Assembly: GCA_018897555.1 (NCBI GenBank)
Contig: JAHIKK010000105.1
Location: 1 to 52,054, forward strand
From: Candidatus Omnitrophota bacterium
GTDB lineage: Bacteria; Omnitrophota; Gorgyraeia; Gygaellales; Profunditerraquicolaceae
Direction: 5' to 3'
DNA length: 52,054 bases
Shown piece by piece: positions 25,246 to 34,100 of the stretch. Position numbers and translations under genes: made by a program. The notes below the pieces were generated by a model. That model did no database searches. It was not told the origin of the DNA and saw nothing but the letters and a program-made list of their open reading frames with translations. The first letter of the stretch is position 1. Each line of letters opens with the position of its first letter.

Positions 25246-26397
25246 ATGCAAATATCAAAAGTTGTAGAAAAAATGCAGCCATCGGGAATCCGGGCATTCT
25301 TTGATTTAGTGTTGGGGATGAAGGAGGTTATCTCCTTAGGAATAGGCGAACCGGATTTTGTTACCCCCTGGCAGATTCGCGAGGCGGGAATTTATTCCCT
25401 CGAGCAGGGTTTTACCAGTTATACTTCAAATAAGGGGCTGTATAAACTGCGTTTAGGAATTCACCGTTTTTTAAAAAGTGAATATGGCCTGGAGTATTGC
25501 CCGGATGAGGAGATATTAATTACCGTGGGGGTCAGCGAAGGCCTGGACCTTATCTTGCGGGCAATCATTAACCCGAATGATAAAATATTAATTCCTCAAC
25601 CCAGCTATGTTTCCTATGGGCCGGTTACCGAGCTTGCCGGCGGCACCCCGGTTTATATTGATACTTCCAAAGATGGATTCAAAATTACGCCCAAGCTTTT
25701 AGAGAAACATATTGATAAGAAAACTAAAGGTATTGTTTTAAATTATCCTACCAATCCTACCGGTGTTTCCTACCGCCGCCAGGAGCTAGCGGATATAAAT
25801 AAAGTTTTATTAAAACATAAAATACTTTGTATTAGTGATGAAGTTTATGGCGACCTGACTTATGATTTTGAGCATGTTGCTTTTCCAACTTTACCGGGTG
25901 CCAAGAAAAATACGGTTTATTTTAACGGATTTTCCAAATCCTACGCGATGACCGGCTGGCGCGTAGGATTTGCCTGCGGCCCGAAAGAAATTATCGCGGC
26001 GATGACCAAGATACATCAATATACGATTATGTGCGTGCCGATTACCAGCCAAATGGCAGCGGCAGAGGCTTTGGTTAGCGGGAGAAGATCGGTAGAGCAG
26101 ATGAAACGCGAATATAACCGCAGGCGGGAGCTGATGGTGTCGGAATTAAATTCTTTGGGATTAAAATGTTTTCGGCCTCAAGGAGCTTTTTATGTTTTTC
26201 CTTGCATTAAAAGCACGGGTTTAAGTTCTTTGGAGTTTTCACGCAAACTTTTAGAAGAGGAAAAAGTAGCGGTGGTTCCGGGCACGGCTTTTGGAGCTCC
26301 CGGCGAAGGCTATATCAGAATTTCTTACGCTTCGAGTATGGATAATCTCAAGGAAGCCTTAAGCAGGATAAAGAGGTTTTTGGAGAAGAGAATATAA
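25246..26397 (+). CDS. class I/II PLP-dependent aminotransferase
   Basis: A 383-residue aminotransferase of fold type I, aspartate-aminotransferase-like. The signatures are LGIGEPDFVTPWQIREAG at the N-terminus, NYPTNPTGVSY, SDEVYGDLTYD (PLP-pyridine Asp) and FSKSYAMTGWRVGF with the PLP lysine, with a carboxylate-binding Arg near YIRISYASS. It moves amino groups between amino acids and 2-oxoacids, commonly with glutamate. Exact substrate cannot be told from sequence. It overlaps the ANTAR gene by one base, so both are translated from one mRNA. Confidence 0.9.
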   Translation: MQISKVVEKMQPSGIRAFFDLVLGMKEVISLGIGEPDFVTPWQIREAGIYSLEQGFTSYTSNKGLYKLRLGIHRFLKSEYGLEYCPDEEILITVGVSEGLDLILRAIINPNDKILIPQPSYVSYGPVTELAGGTPVYIDTSKDGFKITPKLLEKHIDKKTKGIVLNYPTNPTGVSYRRQELADINKVLLKHKILCISDEVYGDLTYDFEHVAFPTLPGAKKNTVYFNGFSKSYAMTGWRVGFACGPKEIIAAMTKIHQYTIMCVPITSQMAAAEALVSGRRSVEQMKREYNRRRELMVSELNSLGLKCFRPQGAFYVFPCIKSTGLSSLEFSRKLLEEEKVAVVPGTAFGAPGEGYIRISYASSMDNLKEALSRIKRFLEKRI

Positions 26398-27119
26398 TGG
26401 CTACTAAGAAAAAAGACAATTTTGGAGTTTATGTAAAACAGATTGAGGCTATTTCCAAGGTGGCAAATCTACTTACTTCAGGAATGTATTTGGAAGAGCT
26501 TTTGCGTTTAGTGGTGCAGGTTACCGCTGAAATTATGAACTCTAAGATTTCTTCTTTGATGCTCCTTGATCCGGATAAGAAGGAGTTGATAGTTAAAGCT
26601 ACGCAGTCAATATCTGAGGCATATAATAAGAAGCCGAATATTCGTTTAGGCGAGGGCATAGCCGGCGTGGTGGCTCAAGGTAATAAGTCGATATGTATCC
26701 TGGATGTTAGGGGTGATACGCGTTATCTAAATCAGGATGTAGCCAAGAAAGAAGGCCTCTGTTCTTTGGCTTGTGTTCCGCTGGCAGTAAAGGGCAGGGT
26801 TATCGGAGTGCTTAACTGCTATACTTCTAAGAAGCATAAATTTTCCAAGCATGAATTGGATCTCCTGACGGCTCTGGCTAATCAGGCGGCAATTGCCATT
26901 GAAAATGCGGAACTTAATTTACGCGCGCGTTCGGCAGAGGAGGCGCTTACCATTCGTAAATTAGTCGAGCGGGCAAAAGATATTCTCTCCCAGGATGCCA
27001 ATATTTTTCCCGCGGAAGCATATCGTTTGATCCAGAAGCAAAGTATGGATATGCGTAAGTCTATGCGCGAAGTTGCAGAAGCCATTATTCTGGCCAAAGA
27101 CATAAGAGGTAAAAAATAA
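26397..27119 (+). CDS. GAF-ANTAR RNA-binding antiterminator
   Basis: A 240-residue protein with a GAF sensor domain (about residues 18-172; GEGIAGVVAQGNKSICILD, GVLNCYTSKKHKFS) and a C-terminal ANTAR domain (about 183-238). The ANTAR pattern of three helices is clear: ALTIRKLVERAKDILS, AEAYRLIQKQSMDMRKS, MREVAEAIILAKDI. ANTAR proteins bind paired hairpins with six-base loops in nascent RNA and prevent terminator folding. Such hairpins occur in the amtB leader directly downstream, before gltB and before the terminal glutamate synthase gene. The GAF ligand is unknown; a nitrogen-status signal is likely from context. Confidence 0.88.
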   Translation: MATKKKDNFGVYVKQIEAISKVANLLTSGMYLEELLRLVVQVTAEIMNSKISSLMLLDPDKKELIVKATQSISEAYNKKPNIRLGEGIAGVVAQGNKSICILDVRGDTRYLNQDVAKKEGLCSLACVPLAVKGRVIGVLNCYTSKKHKFSKHELDLLTALANQAAIAIENAELNLRARSAEEALTIRKLVERAKDILSQDANIFPAEAYRLIQKQSMDMRKSMREVAEAIILAKDIRGKK

Positions 27120-27127
27120 ATTCCTGC

Positions 27128-27155
27128 TTGACAAAAGCAGATAATAGAGTATACT
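27128..27155 (+). promoter_or_regulatory. sigma70-type promoter of amtB
   Basis: TTGACA (27128-27133), 16-base spacer and TATACT (27150-27155), with a predicted start near 27162. A leader of about 150 bases with two terminators follows. Confidence 0.75.
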
Positions 27156-27164
27156 TATTTTAGA

Positions 27165-27227
27165 TATAGCGTTGTAGTAAGAGACAGAGGAGTCTTCTGG
27201 CGGAGAAGTACCGCAAGAAGACTTTTT
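27165..27227 (+). promoter_or_regulatory. ANTAR-type attenuator 1 in the amtB leader
   Basis: A hairpin GAGAC-[AGAGGA]-GTCTT (27181-27196) has a six-base loop with A1 and G4. Its 3' arm is also the 5' arm of an intrinsic terminator (27192-27222, stem GTCTTCT/AGAAGAC plus GGCGG/CCGC) followed by TTTTT. A weak first hairpin with loop AGCGTT (A1, G4) and a 3-base stem lies at 27165-27176. The two folds exclude each other, as in known ANTAR targets. Confidence 0.7.
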
Positions 27228-27236
27228 CATTTTGTC

Positions 27237-27286
27237 AGGACTAAGGCGTCCTTACCCTAAGGAAAGGGTGGGGACGTTTTTGTTTT
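27237..27286 (+). terminator. second intrinsic terminator of the amtB leader with overlapping hairpin
   Basis: A 13-base-pair stem (27246-27258 with 27265-27277, including G-U pairs) closes a six-base AAGGAA loop and is followed by TTTTTGTTTT. An alternative hairpin AGGAC-[TAAGGC]-GTCCT (27237-27252) overlaps its 5' arm; that loop has G4 but T rather than A at position 1. Confidence 0.7.
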
Positions 27287-27311
27287 ATTGGGGTTGAATA
27301 GGAGGAGTAAA

Positions 27312-28535
27312 ATGAATTCAGGTGATACAGCATGGGTTTTAATTTCATCAGCCCTGGTTTTGTTGATGACTCCCGGCCTGGCATTTTTTTACGGAGGCAT
27401 GGTTAGGCGTAAGAATATTTTAAGCGTTTTAATGCAATGTTTTGTTGCTCTGTGTTTATTATCTTTACAATGGGTACTTTTTGGTTACAGCCTTTCTTTT
27501 GCCCCGGGTAGTGGGTTTTGGGGAGGCCTTAGCTGGTTTGGCCTAAATGGGGTGGGCGCAGCTCCTTATGCGGGATATTCGGCAACCATTCCGCATCAGG
27601 CATTTATGGTTTTTCAGATGATGTTTGCCGTGATTACCCCGGCTTTAATTATCGGCGCTTTTGCTGAAAGGATGAAGTTTTCAGCTTTTTTAGTTTTTAC
27701 TTTGCTTTGGGCGACCTTTGTTTATGATCCTTTGTGCCACTGGGTTTGGGGAGAAGGAGGCTGGCTTAAGAACCTTGGGGTGTTGGATTTTGCCGGAGGT
27801 ATTGTTGTGCATACCAGCGCAGGAATTGCAGCTTTAGTTGCGGCTATTATTATTGGCAAGAGAAAAAGTTTGGAACATGCCCCATCTCCGCATAACCTTC
27901 CTTTTGTAGTGTTAGGCACGGCGCTTTTATGGTTTGGCTGGTATGGTTTTAATGCCGGCAGCGCTTTGGCGGCAAATGGCCTGGCGGTAAATGCTTTTGT
28001 AGTGACGAACACTGCTGCCGCCGCCGCGGGCTTAAGCTGGGCTTTAATTGAATGGTTGCGTAACGGTAAACCGACAATCTTCGGTGTTTGTTCCGGAGCA
28101 GTCGCCGGTTTAGTTGCCATTACTCCGGCTGCCGGGTTTGTAACTCCGATTTCAGCTATTATTATTGGCGTTGCTGCCAGTATTGTTTGTTTTATTGCGG
28201 TGGCAGTAACTAAACCGCGGTTTGGTTATGATGATTCCTTGGATGCTTTTGGCGTGCATGGCGTCGGAGGGATACTTGGCACGCTTTTAACCGGGGTATT
28301 GGCTTCTAAGCTAATTAACCCGGCTGGGGCAAATGGATTATTCTATGGTAATCCTAAACAGCTGTTGATACAATTAGTTGGGGTGGCAGTTGCAGTTAGT
28401 TATACTTTTATCGCCACTTTTATTATTTATAAACTTGTGGATATTTTCTTTAGGATGCGTGTAAGCGAGAAGGATGAGCTTATCGGGCTTGATCTTACTC
28501 AGCATAGGGAGAGAGCGTACACCATATTAGAATAA
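27312..28535 (+). CDS. amtB: ammonium transporter AmtB
   Basis: A 407-residue Amt-family ammonium channel with about 11 transmembrane helices. Family marks include an N-terminal helix with PGLAFFYGGMVRRKN, FVYDPLCHWVWGEGGWL, FAGGIVVHTSAGIAALVAA, LWFGWYGFNAGSALAANG and DAFGVHGVGGILGTLLTG with the pore His residues of the twin-His type (VVHTSAG is the signature region, DAFGVHGVGG the conserved His pair region). ATG 27312 follows a GGAGGAG ribosome site. It has its own promoter and a double-attenuator leader. No glnK (PII) gene is next to it, which is unusual for amtB. Confidence 0.95.
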   Translation: MNSGDTAWVLISSALVLLMTPGLAFFYGGMVRRKNILSVLMQCFVALCLLSLQWVLFGYSLSFAPGSGFWGGLSWFGLNGVGAAPYAGYSATIPHQAFMVFQMMFAVITPALIIGAFAERMKFSAFLVFTLLWATFVYDPLCHWVWGEGGWLKNLGVLDFAGGIVVHTSAGIAALVAAIIIGKRKSLEHAPSPHNLPFVVLGTALLWFGWYGFNAGSALAANGLAVNAFVVTNTAAAAAGLSWALIEWLRNGKPTIFGVCSGAVAGLVAITPAAGFVTPISAIIIGVAASIVCFIAVAVTKPRFGYDDSLDAFGVHGVGGILGTLLTGVLASKLINPAGANGLFYGNPKQLLIQLVGVAVAVSYTFIATFIIYKLVDIFFRMRVSEKDELIGLDLTQHRERAYTILE

Positions 28536-28542
28536 AAAACGT

Positions 28543-28583
28543 GGGACCGTTTCTATTTTTTTAAGAAAAATAGAAACGGTCCC
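28543..28583. repeat. dispersed palindrome family A, copy 4 (variant)
   Basis: Perfect 18-base inverted repeat GGGACCGTTTCTATTTTT (28543-28560) and its complement (28566-28583), 5-base loop, 7 bases after the amtB stop. It is the GGGACGG family with the C and T counts shifted in both arms, which shows compensatory change. Confidence 0.9.
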
Positions 28584-28665
28584 AAGATTTCAGGAGTGTG
28601 TACGTATCCGTACTGAAGAGCGCGGATCAGTTGCCATAGGATAATAAAACAGGTTACCAATGCTT

Positions 28666-28722
28666 AGGATTCTTTACTTGTAATTAAAGGATAGAGTTAA
28701 TTAAGAATGCCTCTTTTATTTT
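28666..28722 (+). terminator. possible terminator or attenuator before glnN
   Basis: AGGATTCTT pairs with AAGAAT-G-CCT (one bulge), with a further AT-rich inner stem, followed by CTTTTATTTT. It lies in the 243-base amtB-glnN gap. I see no A1/G4 hexaloop hairpin overlapping it, and no convincing promoter in this gap. Confidence 0.4.
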
Positions 28723-28778
28723 GACTTAATTGTGGTAGAATTAAACTTGACGGAATAATCGATAGTGAGGAGGAATAA

Positions 28779-30974
28779 ATGAGTATAAGGCAGAAAGTTT
28801 TATTTAAAATTAAAAGCGTAAAATTAGACAAGGTAGAGTCGCCCAAGAAAGTTTCTACTTATTTTGGCGAGAATACCTTTAGCATGGAAACCATGCAGAA
28901 ACATATCTCCGAAGGTACTTTTGAGGCATTTAAGACCTGGATGTCTGAGGGCAAGACGATAACTTTAGCGCAGGCAAATGAGATTGCCGATGCCATGAAA
29001 GAGTGGGCCATTGCCAAAGGCGCCACTTATTATACGCATTGGTTTCAGCCGATGACCGGGCTTACCGCGGAAAAACATGACAGTTTTATTTCCATTATCG
29101 CTCCGGGTAAAGTGATTGAAAAATTCTCAGGGAATAAGTTGATTCAGGGTGAGCCGGATGCATCGAGTTTTCCTTCAGGAGGAATCCGCGCGACATTCGA
29201 AGCCAGAGGTTATACTGCCTGGGATCCTTCCAGCCCGGCTTTTATCGTAGAAAGTCAACTTGGTAAAACCTTGTGTATTCCGACCATTTTTATTTCCTAT
29301 CACGGCGAGGCGTTAGACAAGAAGCTGCCGCTTTTGCGTTCGGATGAAGCTTTGAATAAAGCAGCCATCGGTTTGTTAAAATTATTCGGGCATAAAGAGG
29401 TAAATAAAGTTTTCTCAACCTGCGGAGCAGAGCAGGAATATTTCTTAATTGACAAGAATTATTATAATTTGCGCCAGGATTTAATTATGACCGGCCGGAC
29501 TTTAATCGGCGCGCCAAGCCCTAAAGGACAGCAGTTGGAAGATCAATATTTCGGTACGATTAAAGAACGCGTAATTAATTTTATGTTTGAAGTAGCCCAA
29601 GAGGCTTATAAGGTAGGTATACCGGTGATGACCCGGCATAATGAGGTTGCTCCGCATCAGTATGAATTTGCTCCGGTGTTTGAGGAATCAAACATTGCCG
29701 CTGACCATAACCAGCTGCTGATGGAGTTAATGAAAAAAGTGGCTTTAAAACATGATATGGTTTGCCTTTTGCATGAGAAACCATTTGCCGGTATAAATGG
29801 GAGCGGAAAACACTTGAATTGGTCGCTGGCGGATAATCTAGGCAATAACCTGCTTAACCCGGGCCAGACCCCGGAAGACAATCTGCAATTTTTAGCGATA
29901 CTCGCTGCGGTTTTAAGGGCGGTTTATTTGCACGGTGATCTTTTGCGCGCCTCAGTAGCCTTAGCCGGGAATGAGCATCGCCTGGGAGCAAATGAAGCTC
30001 CTCCGGCGATAATTAGTGTATTTTTAGGTGAGCAGTTAAACAATATTCTGGAGATGATTGAAAAAGGGGTCAAGTCGAAAGTTTCTAAATCAGATATTAT
30101 GGATTTTGGAATCGGCCGTTTGCCTAAATTTAGCAAGGATTCCACCGATAGGAACCGTACTTCACCTTTTGCTTTTACCGGGGCCAAGTTTGAGTTTCGC
30201 GCTGTCGGATCGTCGCAGAATATCTCCACGCCTATCGCCATAGTCAATACGATTATTGCCGAGAGTTTAGATTATGTCGCGGAACAGATTAAGAAAGCCA
30301 CCTCTACCGGCAAAGATTTTAATGCCAGTGTATTGCAGGTAATCTCTAAGGTGATTAAAGAGACTAAAGCTATCCGTTTTGAAGGAAACAATTATGCAGA
30401 AGAATGGATCAAAGAGGCCAAGAAGCGCGGATTACCGAATATTGCTGCTACCTATGAGTCACTGGAAGCCTTAACTAAAAAAGAAAACATCGCTCTTTTT
30501 GAGAGATACAAGGTTTTTTCCAAAGAAGAGTTGGTTGCGCGATATCACATTTGGGTGCATATGTATAATCTTACCCTGGAGATTGAAGCCAATACTTTAA
30601 ATGAAATGGTTAATGCTTCCGTGGTTCCGGCAGGTTATAAATACGAGAGTTTATTAGCGAACACTTTGGATGAATTATCCAAGTTGCAAAAAAGCGCAGG
30701 GCTGAAGATAGAGGCGGCAGCGCTTAAAGATAAAAAAGAACACTTAAGCGATGTAGTTTCTAAGATTTATTATGTGCGCCGTAATGCCAAAGAGATGATT
30801 AAGTTATTGGAGAAGGCAAGTAAAGTAAGCAATGATAAGCGCGCTGAACTTTACTTTAAAGAGCTCAAGCCTCTGATGGAACATATTCGCAAGCACGTGG
30901 ATGCTTTGGAGTGCGTGGTTCCTGATGATACCTGGGATTTACCTAAGTATCGCGAGATGTTATTCATAAAGTAA
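28779..30974 (+). CDS. glnN: glutamine synthetase type III
   Basis: A 731-residue GSIII, which joins ammonia to glutamate with ATP. The length and the segments FGENTFSMETMQKHIS, ATYYTHWFQPMTGLTAEKHD, GGIRATFEARGYTAWDPSSP, CGAEQEYFLID, EVAPHQYEFAPVFEESN, LLHEKPFAGINGSGKHLNWS and NRTSPFAFTGAKFEFRAVGS are typical of GlnN and unlike the shorter GSI and GSII. An AGGAGG ribosome site precedes the start. It sits between amtB and gltB-gltD, giving an uptake-to-glutamate pathway in order. Confidence 0.95.
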   Translation: MSIRQKVLFKIKSVKLDKVESPKKVSTYFGENTFSMETMQKHISEGTFEAFKTWMSEGKTITLAQANEIADAMKEWAIAKGATYYTHWFQPMTGLTAEKHDSFISIIAPGKVIEKFSGNKLIQGEPDASSFPSGGIRATFEARGYTAWDPSSPAFIVESQLGKTLCIPTIFISYHGEALDKKLPLLRSDEALNKAAIGLLKLFGHKEVNKVFSTCGAEQEYFLIDKNYYNLRQDLIMTGRTLIGAPSPKGQQLEDQYFGTIKERVINFMFEVAQEAYKVGIPVMTRHNEVAPHQYEFAPVFEESNIAADHNQLLMELMKKVALKHDMVCLLHEKPFAGINGSGKHLNWSLADNLGNNLLNPGQTPEDNLQFLAILAAVLRAVYLHGDLLRASVALAGNEHRLGANEAPPAIISVFLGEQLNNILEMIEKGVKSKVSKSDIMDFGIGRLPKFSKDSTDRNRTSPFAFTGAKFEFRAVGSSQNISTPIAIVNTIIAESLDYVAEQIKKATSTGKDFNASVLQVISKVIKETKAIRFEGNNYAEEWIKEAKKRGLPNIAATYESLEALTKKENIALFERYKVFSKEELVARYHIWVHMYNLTLEIEANTLNEMVNASVVPAGYKYESLLANTLDELSKLQKSAGLKIEAAALKDKKEHLSDVVSKIYYVRRNAKEMIKLLEKASKVSNDKRAELYFKELKPLMEHIRKHVDALECVVPDDTWDLPKYREMLFIK

Positions 30975-30993
30975 CTTTTAACGGGTTTTGCCA

Positions 30994-31083
30994 GGCACAG
31001 TGTAGTGTCTAAATTATAACGAAAAGAACATAGACGTTCATGATGGCTAAAACTGTTTTTTTGCCAAAGTGAACGTTTTTTTT
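30994..31083 (+). promoter_or_regulatory. ANTAR-type attenuator in the glnN-gltB gap
   Basis: Hairpin 1 is AGGCAC-[AGTGTA]-GTGTCT (30994-31011) and hairpin 2 GAAC-[ATAGAC]-GTTC (31026-31039); both six-base loops have A1 and G4. Hairpin 2 overlaps the 5' arm (ACGTTCA, 31034-31040) of an intrinsic terminator whose 3' arm TGAACGT ends at 31076 and is followed by eight T. This is the textbook order for an ANTAR-protein target. No separate promoter is evident, so it may act inside the glnN-gltB transcript. Confidence 0.78.
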
Positions 31084-31145
31084 GTCAGTAATGCGGCCAA
31101 AATTAAAAAATTAGGCATTGATGCCGGCAGTTGGAAGGTAACTAC

Positions 31146-34100
31146 ATGAAATATACACATTTACCGCAAAAACAAGGTCTATATGACCCGCAGTTTGAGC
31201 ATGATTCCTGCGGGGTGGGATTTGTTTGTAATATCAAAGGTAAGAAAAGTTATGAAATTGTAAAACAGGGGTTGGAAGTTCTCAGGCGGCTGAGCCATCG
31301 GGGCGCAACCGGCGCAGATCCGAAGACAGGTGACGGCGCAGGCATACTTATCCAGTTTCCGCATGATTTATTTGCTGCTGTTTGCGCAGAGGCAAAGATT
31401 AAGTTACCCCAAGAAGGCGCATATGCCTCAGGCCTGGTATTTCTTCCTCGAGATGTTACCGAGCGTAAATTTTGCAAAAAGGTTTTTGAGAAAGTTATTC
31501 AGGACCAAGCTCAAGCGTTCTTGGGTTGGCGCAGCGTGCCGGTAAATAATCAGGATATCGGGCAAAGCGCAAAAGACAGCCAGCCGCAAATTGAACAGGT
31601 TTTTATCGGTTGTAACAAAAAAATAAAGGATGTCCTGGTTTTTGAAAGAAAGCTTTATGTTATTCGTAAACAGGTTGAAAATATTATCCGTGCATCGAAA
31701 ATAAAACAAAAAACATTTTTTTATATCCCCAGCTTATCCAGCCGCACTTTTATTTATAAAGGCCTGCTTATGCCGCATCAGGTGGAGAATTTTTTCTTGG
31801 ATTTAAAATCTAAAGAAATAAAAAGCGCTTTGGCGCTGGTGCATTCGCGTTATTCCACCAACACTTTTCCTACTTGGGATTTGTCTCAACCGTTTAGATT
31901 TATCGCGCATAACGGAGAAATTAATACCTTAAGAGGCAATATTAACTGGATGCGCAGCCGTCAAAGCCTTTTAAATAGTGAGTTATTCGGCTCAGGTTTA
32001 AAGAAAACTTTCCCGGTAATTGTTCCCGGCGGGAGCGATTCTGCGACGATAGATAATGTTTTTGAACTATTGACTTTATCCGGAAGAAGCCTGCCGCATG
32101 CTATTTCCATGCTTATACCCAGCGCTTGGGAGCAAAATAATTTGTTGGCGAAAAAAGTGAAGGCTTTTCATAAATATCACACTTGTCTGATTGAGCCCTG
32201 GGATGGCCCGGCAGCTATTGTTTTTACTGACGGCCAGCGCATCGGCGCTGTGCTTGACCGTAATGGCTTAAGGCCTTGCCGGTATATTGTCACCAAAAAA
32301 GATTTTGTGGTGATGGCTTCGGAAGTGGGAGTTTTGGATATTCCTGCCGAAGAGATATTGTATTGCGGCAGGCTTGAACCGGGAAAAACATTTTTTGTGG
32401 ACACTCAAGCCGGCTGCATAATCGAAGACAGCCAGATTAAAAAAGAGCTTAGCCAGGCTAAACCTTACGAAAAATGGGTTAAAGAGAATATTGTGGAATT
32501 GGATAAGTTAGCCGATCGATTCCCTAAAAGAGATAAAAGTAATACTTTGGCGCAATTAAAAGCTTTTGGCTATACGCGTGAAGATTTAAAAACCATTATT
32601 AAGCCGATGGCTTCCGACGCGCAGGAACCGATAGGCTCGATGGGTAATGATACTCCGCAGGCCGTACTTTCCCCTAAGCCGCAGCTTTTGTTCTCTTATT
32701 TTAAGCAATTATTCGCTCAGGTAACTAATCCGGCAATCGACCCTATCCGCGAGGAGCTGGTGATGAGTTTAGCCAGTTATTTGGGGCCGGAGAAAAATAT
32801 CTTAACTGACGGAGAAGACCACTGCCGAAAATTATTAGTTGCCCGTCCAATCCTCAGTGATGTTGAGTTGGAGAAAATACGTAAAATAAAGATAAATGGT
32901 TTTAAAACCAAAACTATTTCATTGCTTTTTCCCGCCGCAAAAAAAATAGATTTATCCAAAGAAATTGCCGGTATATCCCGGCAAGCAGAGTTGGCGATAA
33001 AAGAAGGGTATACTTTTATCATTCTCAGTGACCGCGGGGTAAATGCAAATTATGCCGGTATTCCCAGCCTTCTGGCAGTCTCCAGCCTGCACCATTATTT
33101 AGTGCGGCGTTCATTACGCACCCAGATCAGCATTATCTTAGAGAGTGCTGAGCCGCGCGAAGTCAACCATTTTGCCCTGCTTTTTGGATATGGGTTAGAT
33201 TGCGTTAACCCCTACCTTGCTTTGAGGGCAGTGGAGAATTTAGTTGCCGACGGGGAATTGAGTATGTCTGTTAAAAAAGCCCAATATAATTATATTAAAG
33301 CGATAGATAAGGGAATCTTAAAAGTGCTTTCCAAAATGGGGATATCTACTTTACAGAGTTACCGGGGAGCCCAGATTTTTGAGGCAGTGGGATTAAGCCA
33401 GGAGTTGATCGATAACTATTTTAGCGGCACAGTTTCCAGGATTAACGGTGTCTCCTTAGATATTATCGCCCGGGAAACTTTAATCCGTCATCAGGAAGCC
33501 TTTCCGCCAAGACCGGTCAAAGAAGATCGTTTAGCCAGTGGAGGGGTTTATCAATGGAAGCGTGACGGAGAATTTCATCTTTGGAATCCGGATACCATTG
33601 CCTGCCTGCAGGATGCTGTGCGCAATAATGACGCCAAAAAATACCAGGAGTTTGCCAGTTTAATTAATGATCAGTCAAAGAATCCCACGACTTTAAGAAG
33701 CTTGCTGAAATTAAAGGCACAGAAACCAATTCTTCTGGATGAGGTTGAGCCGGTTGAAGAGATTGTAAAGCGATTTGCTACCGGGGCGATGAGCTTTGGT
33801 TCGATTAGCCGCGCCACGCACGAAACAATTGCTGTGGCGATGAATAGATTAAAAGGAAGATCCAATACCGGAGAAGGGGGTGAGGATCCCGCGCGTTTTT
33901 CTCCACTGCCTAATGGTGATTCTTCCAGAAGCGCAATTAAGCAAGTGGCTTCCGGACGCTTCGGGGTAACGACTAATTATTTAGTTAATGCTGATGAAAT
34001 CCAGATTAAAATTTCCCAAGGCGCAAAACCCGGTGAAGGCGGCCAGCTTCCCGGACATAAAGTAAGCGCAATTATCGCCAAGACCCGCTACACTACTCCG

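Noticed and set aside
27128-27311. Sigma54 promoter before amtB
   Set aside because: No GG-N10-GC arrangement was seen, while a good sigma70-type promoter is present.
28543-28583. Palindrome after amtB as a standard intrinsic terminator
   Set aside because: The T-run is inside the stem and not after it, and the sequence belongs to dispersed family A; it might still slow transcription.
28584-28778. ANTAR-type hairpins before glnN
   Set aside because: I scanned for six-base loops with A1/G4 and stems of at least four pairs and found none overlapping the possible terminator at 28666-28722.
31030-31083. Glutamine (glnA-type) riboswitch before gltB, because of the CGTTCA string
   Set aside because: The other conserved parts of that motif are absent, and CGTTCA is explained as the terminator and hairpin arm.
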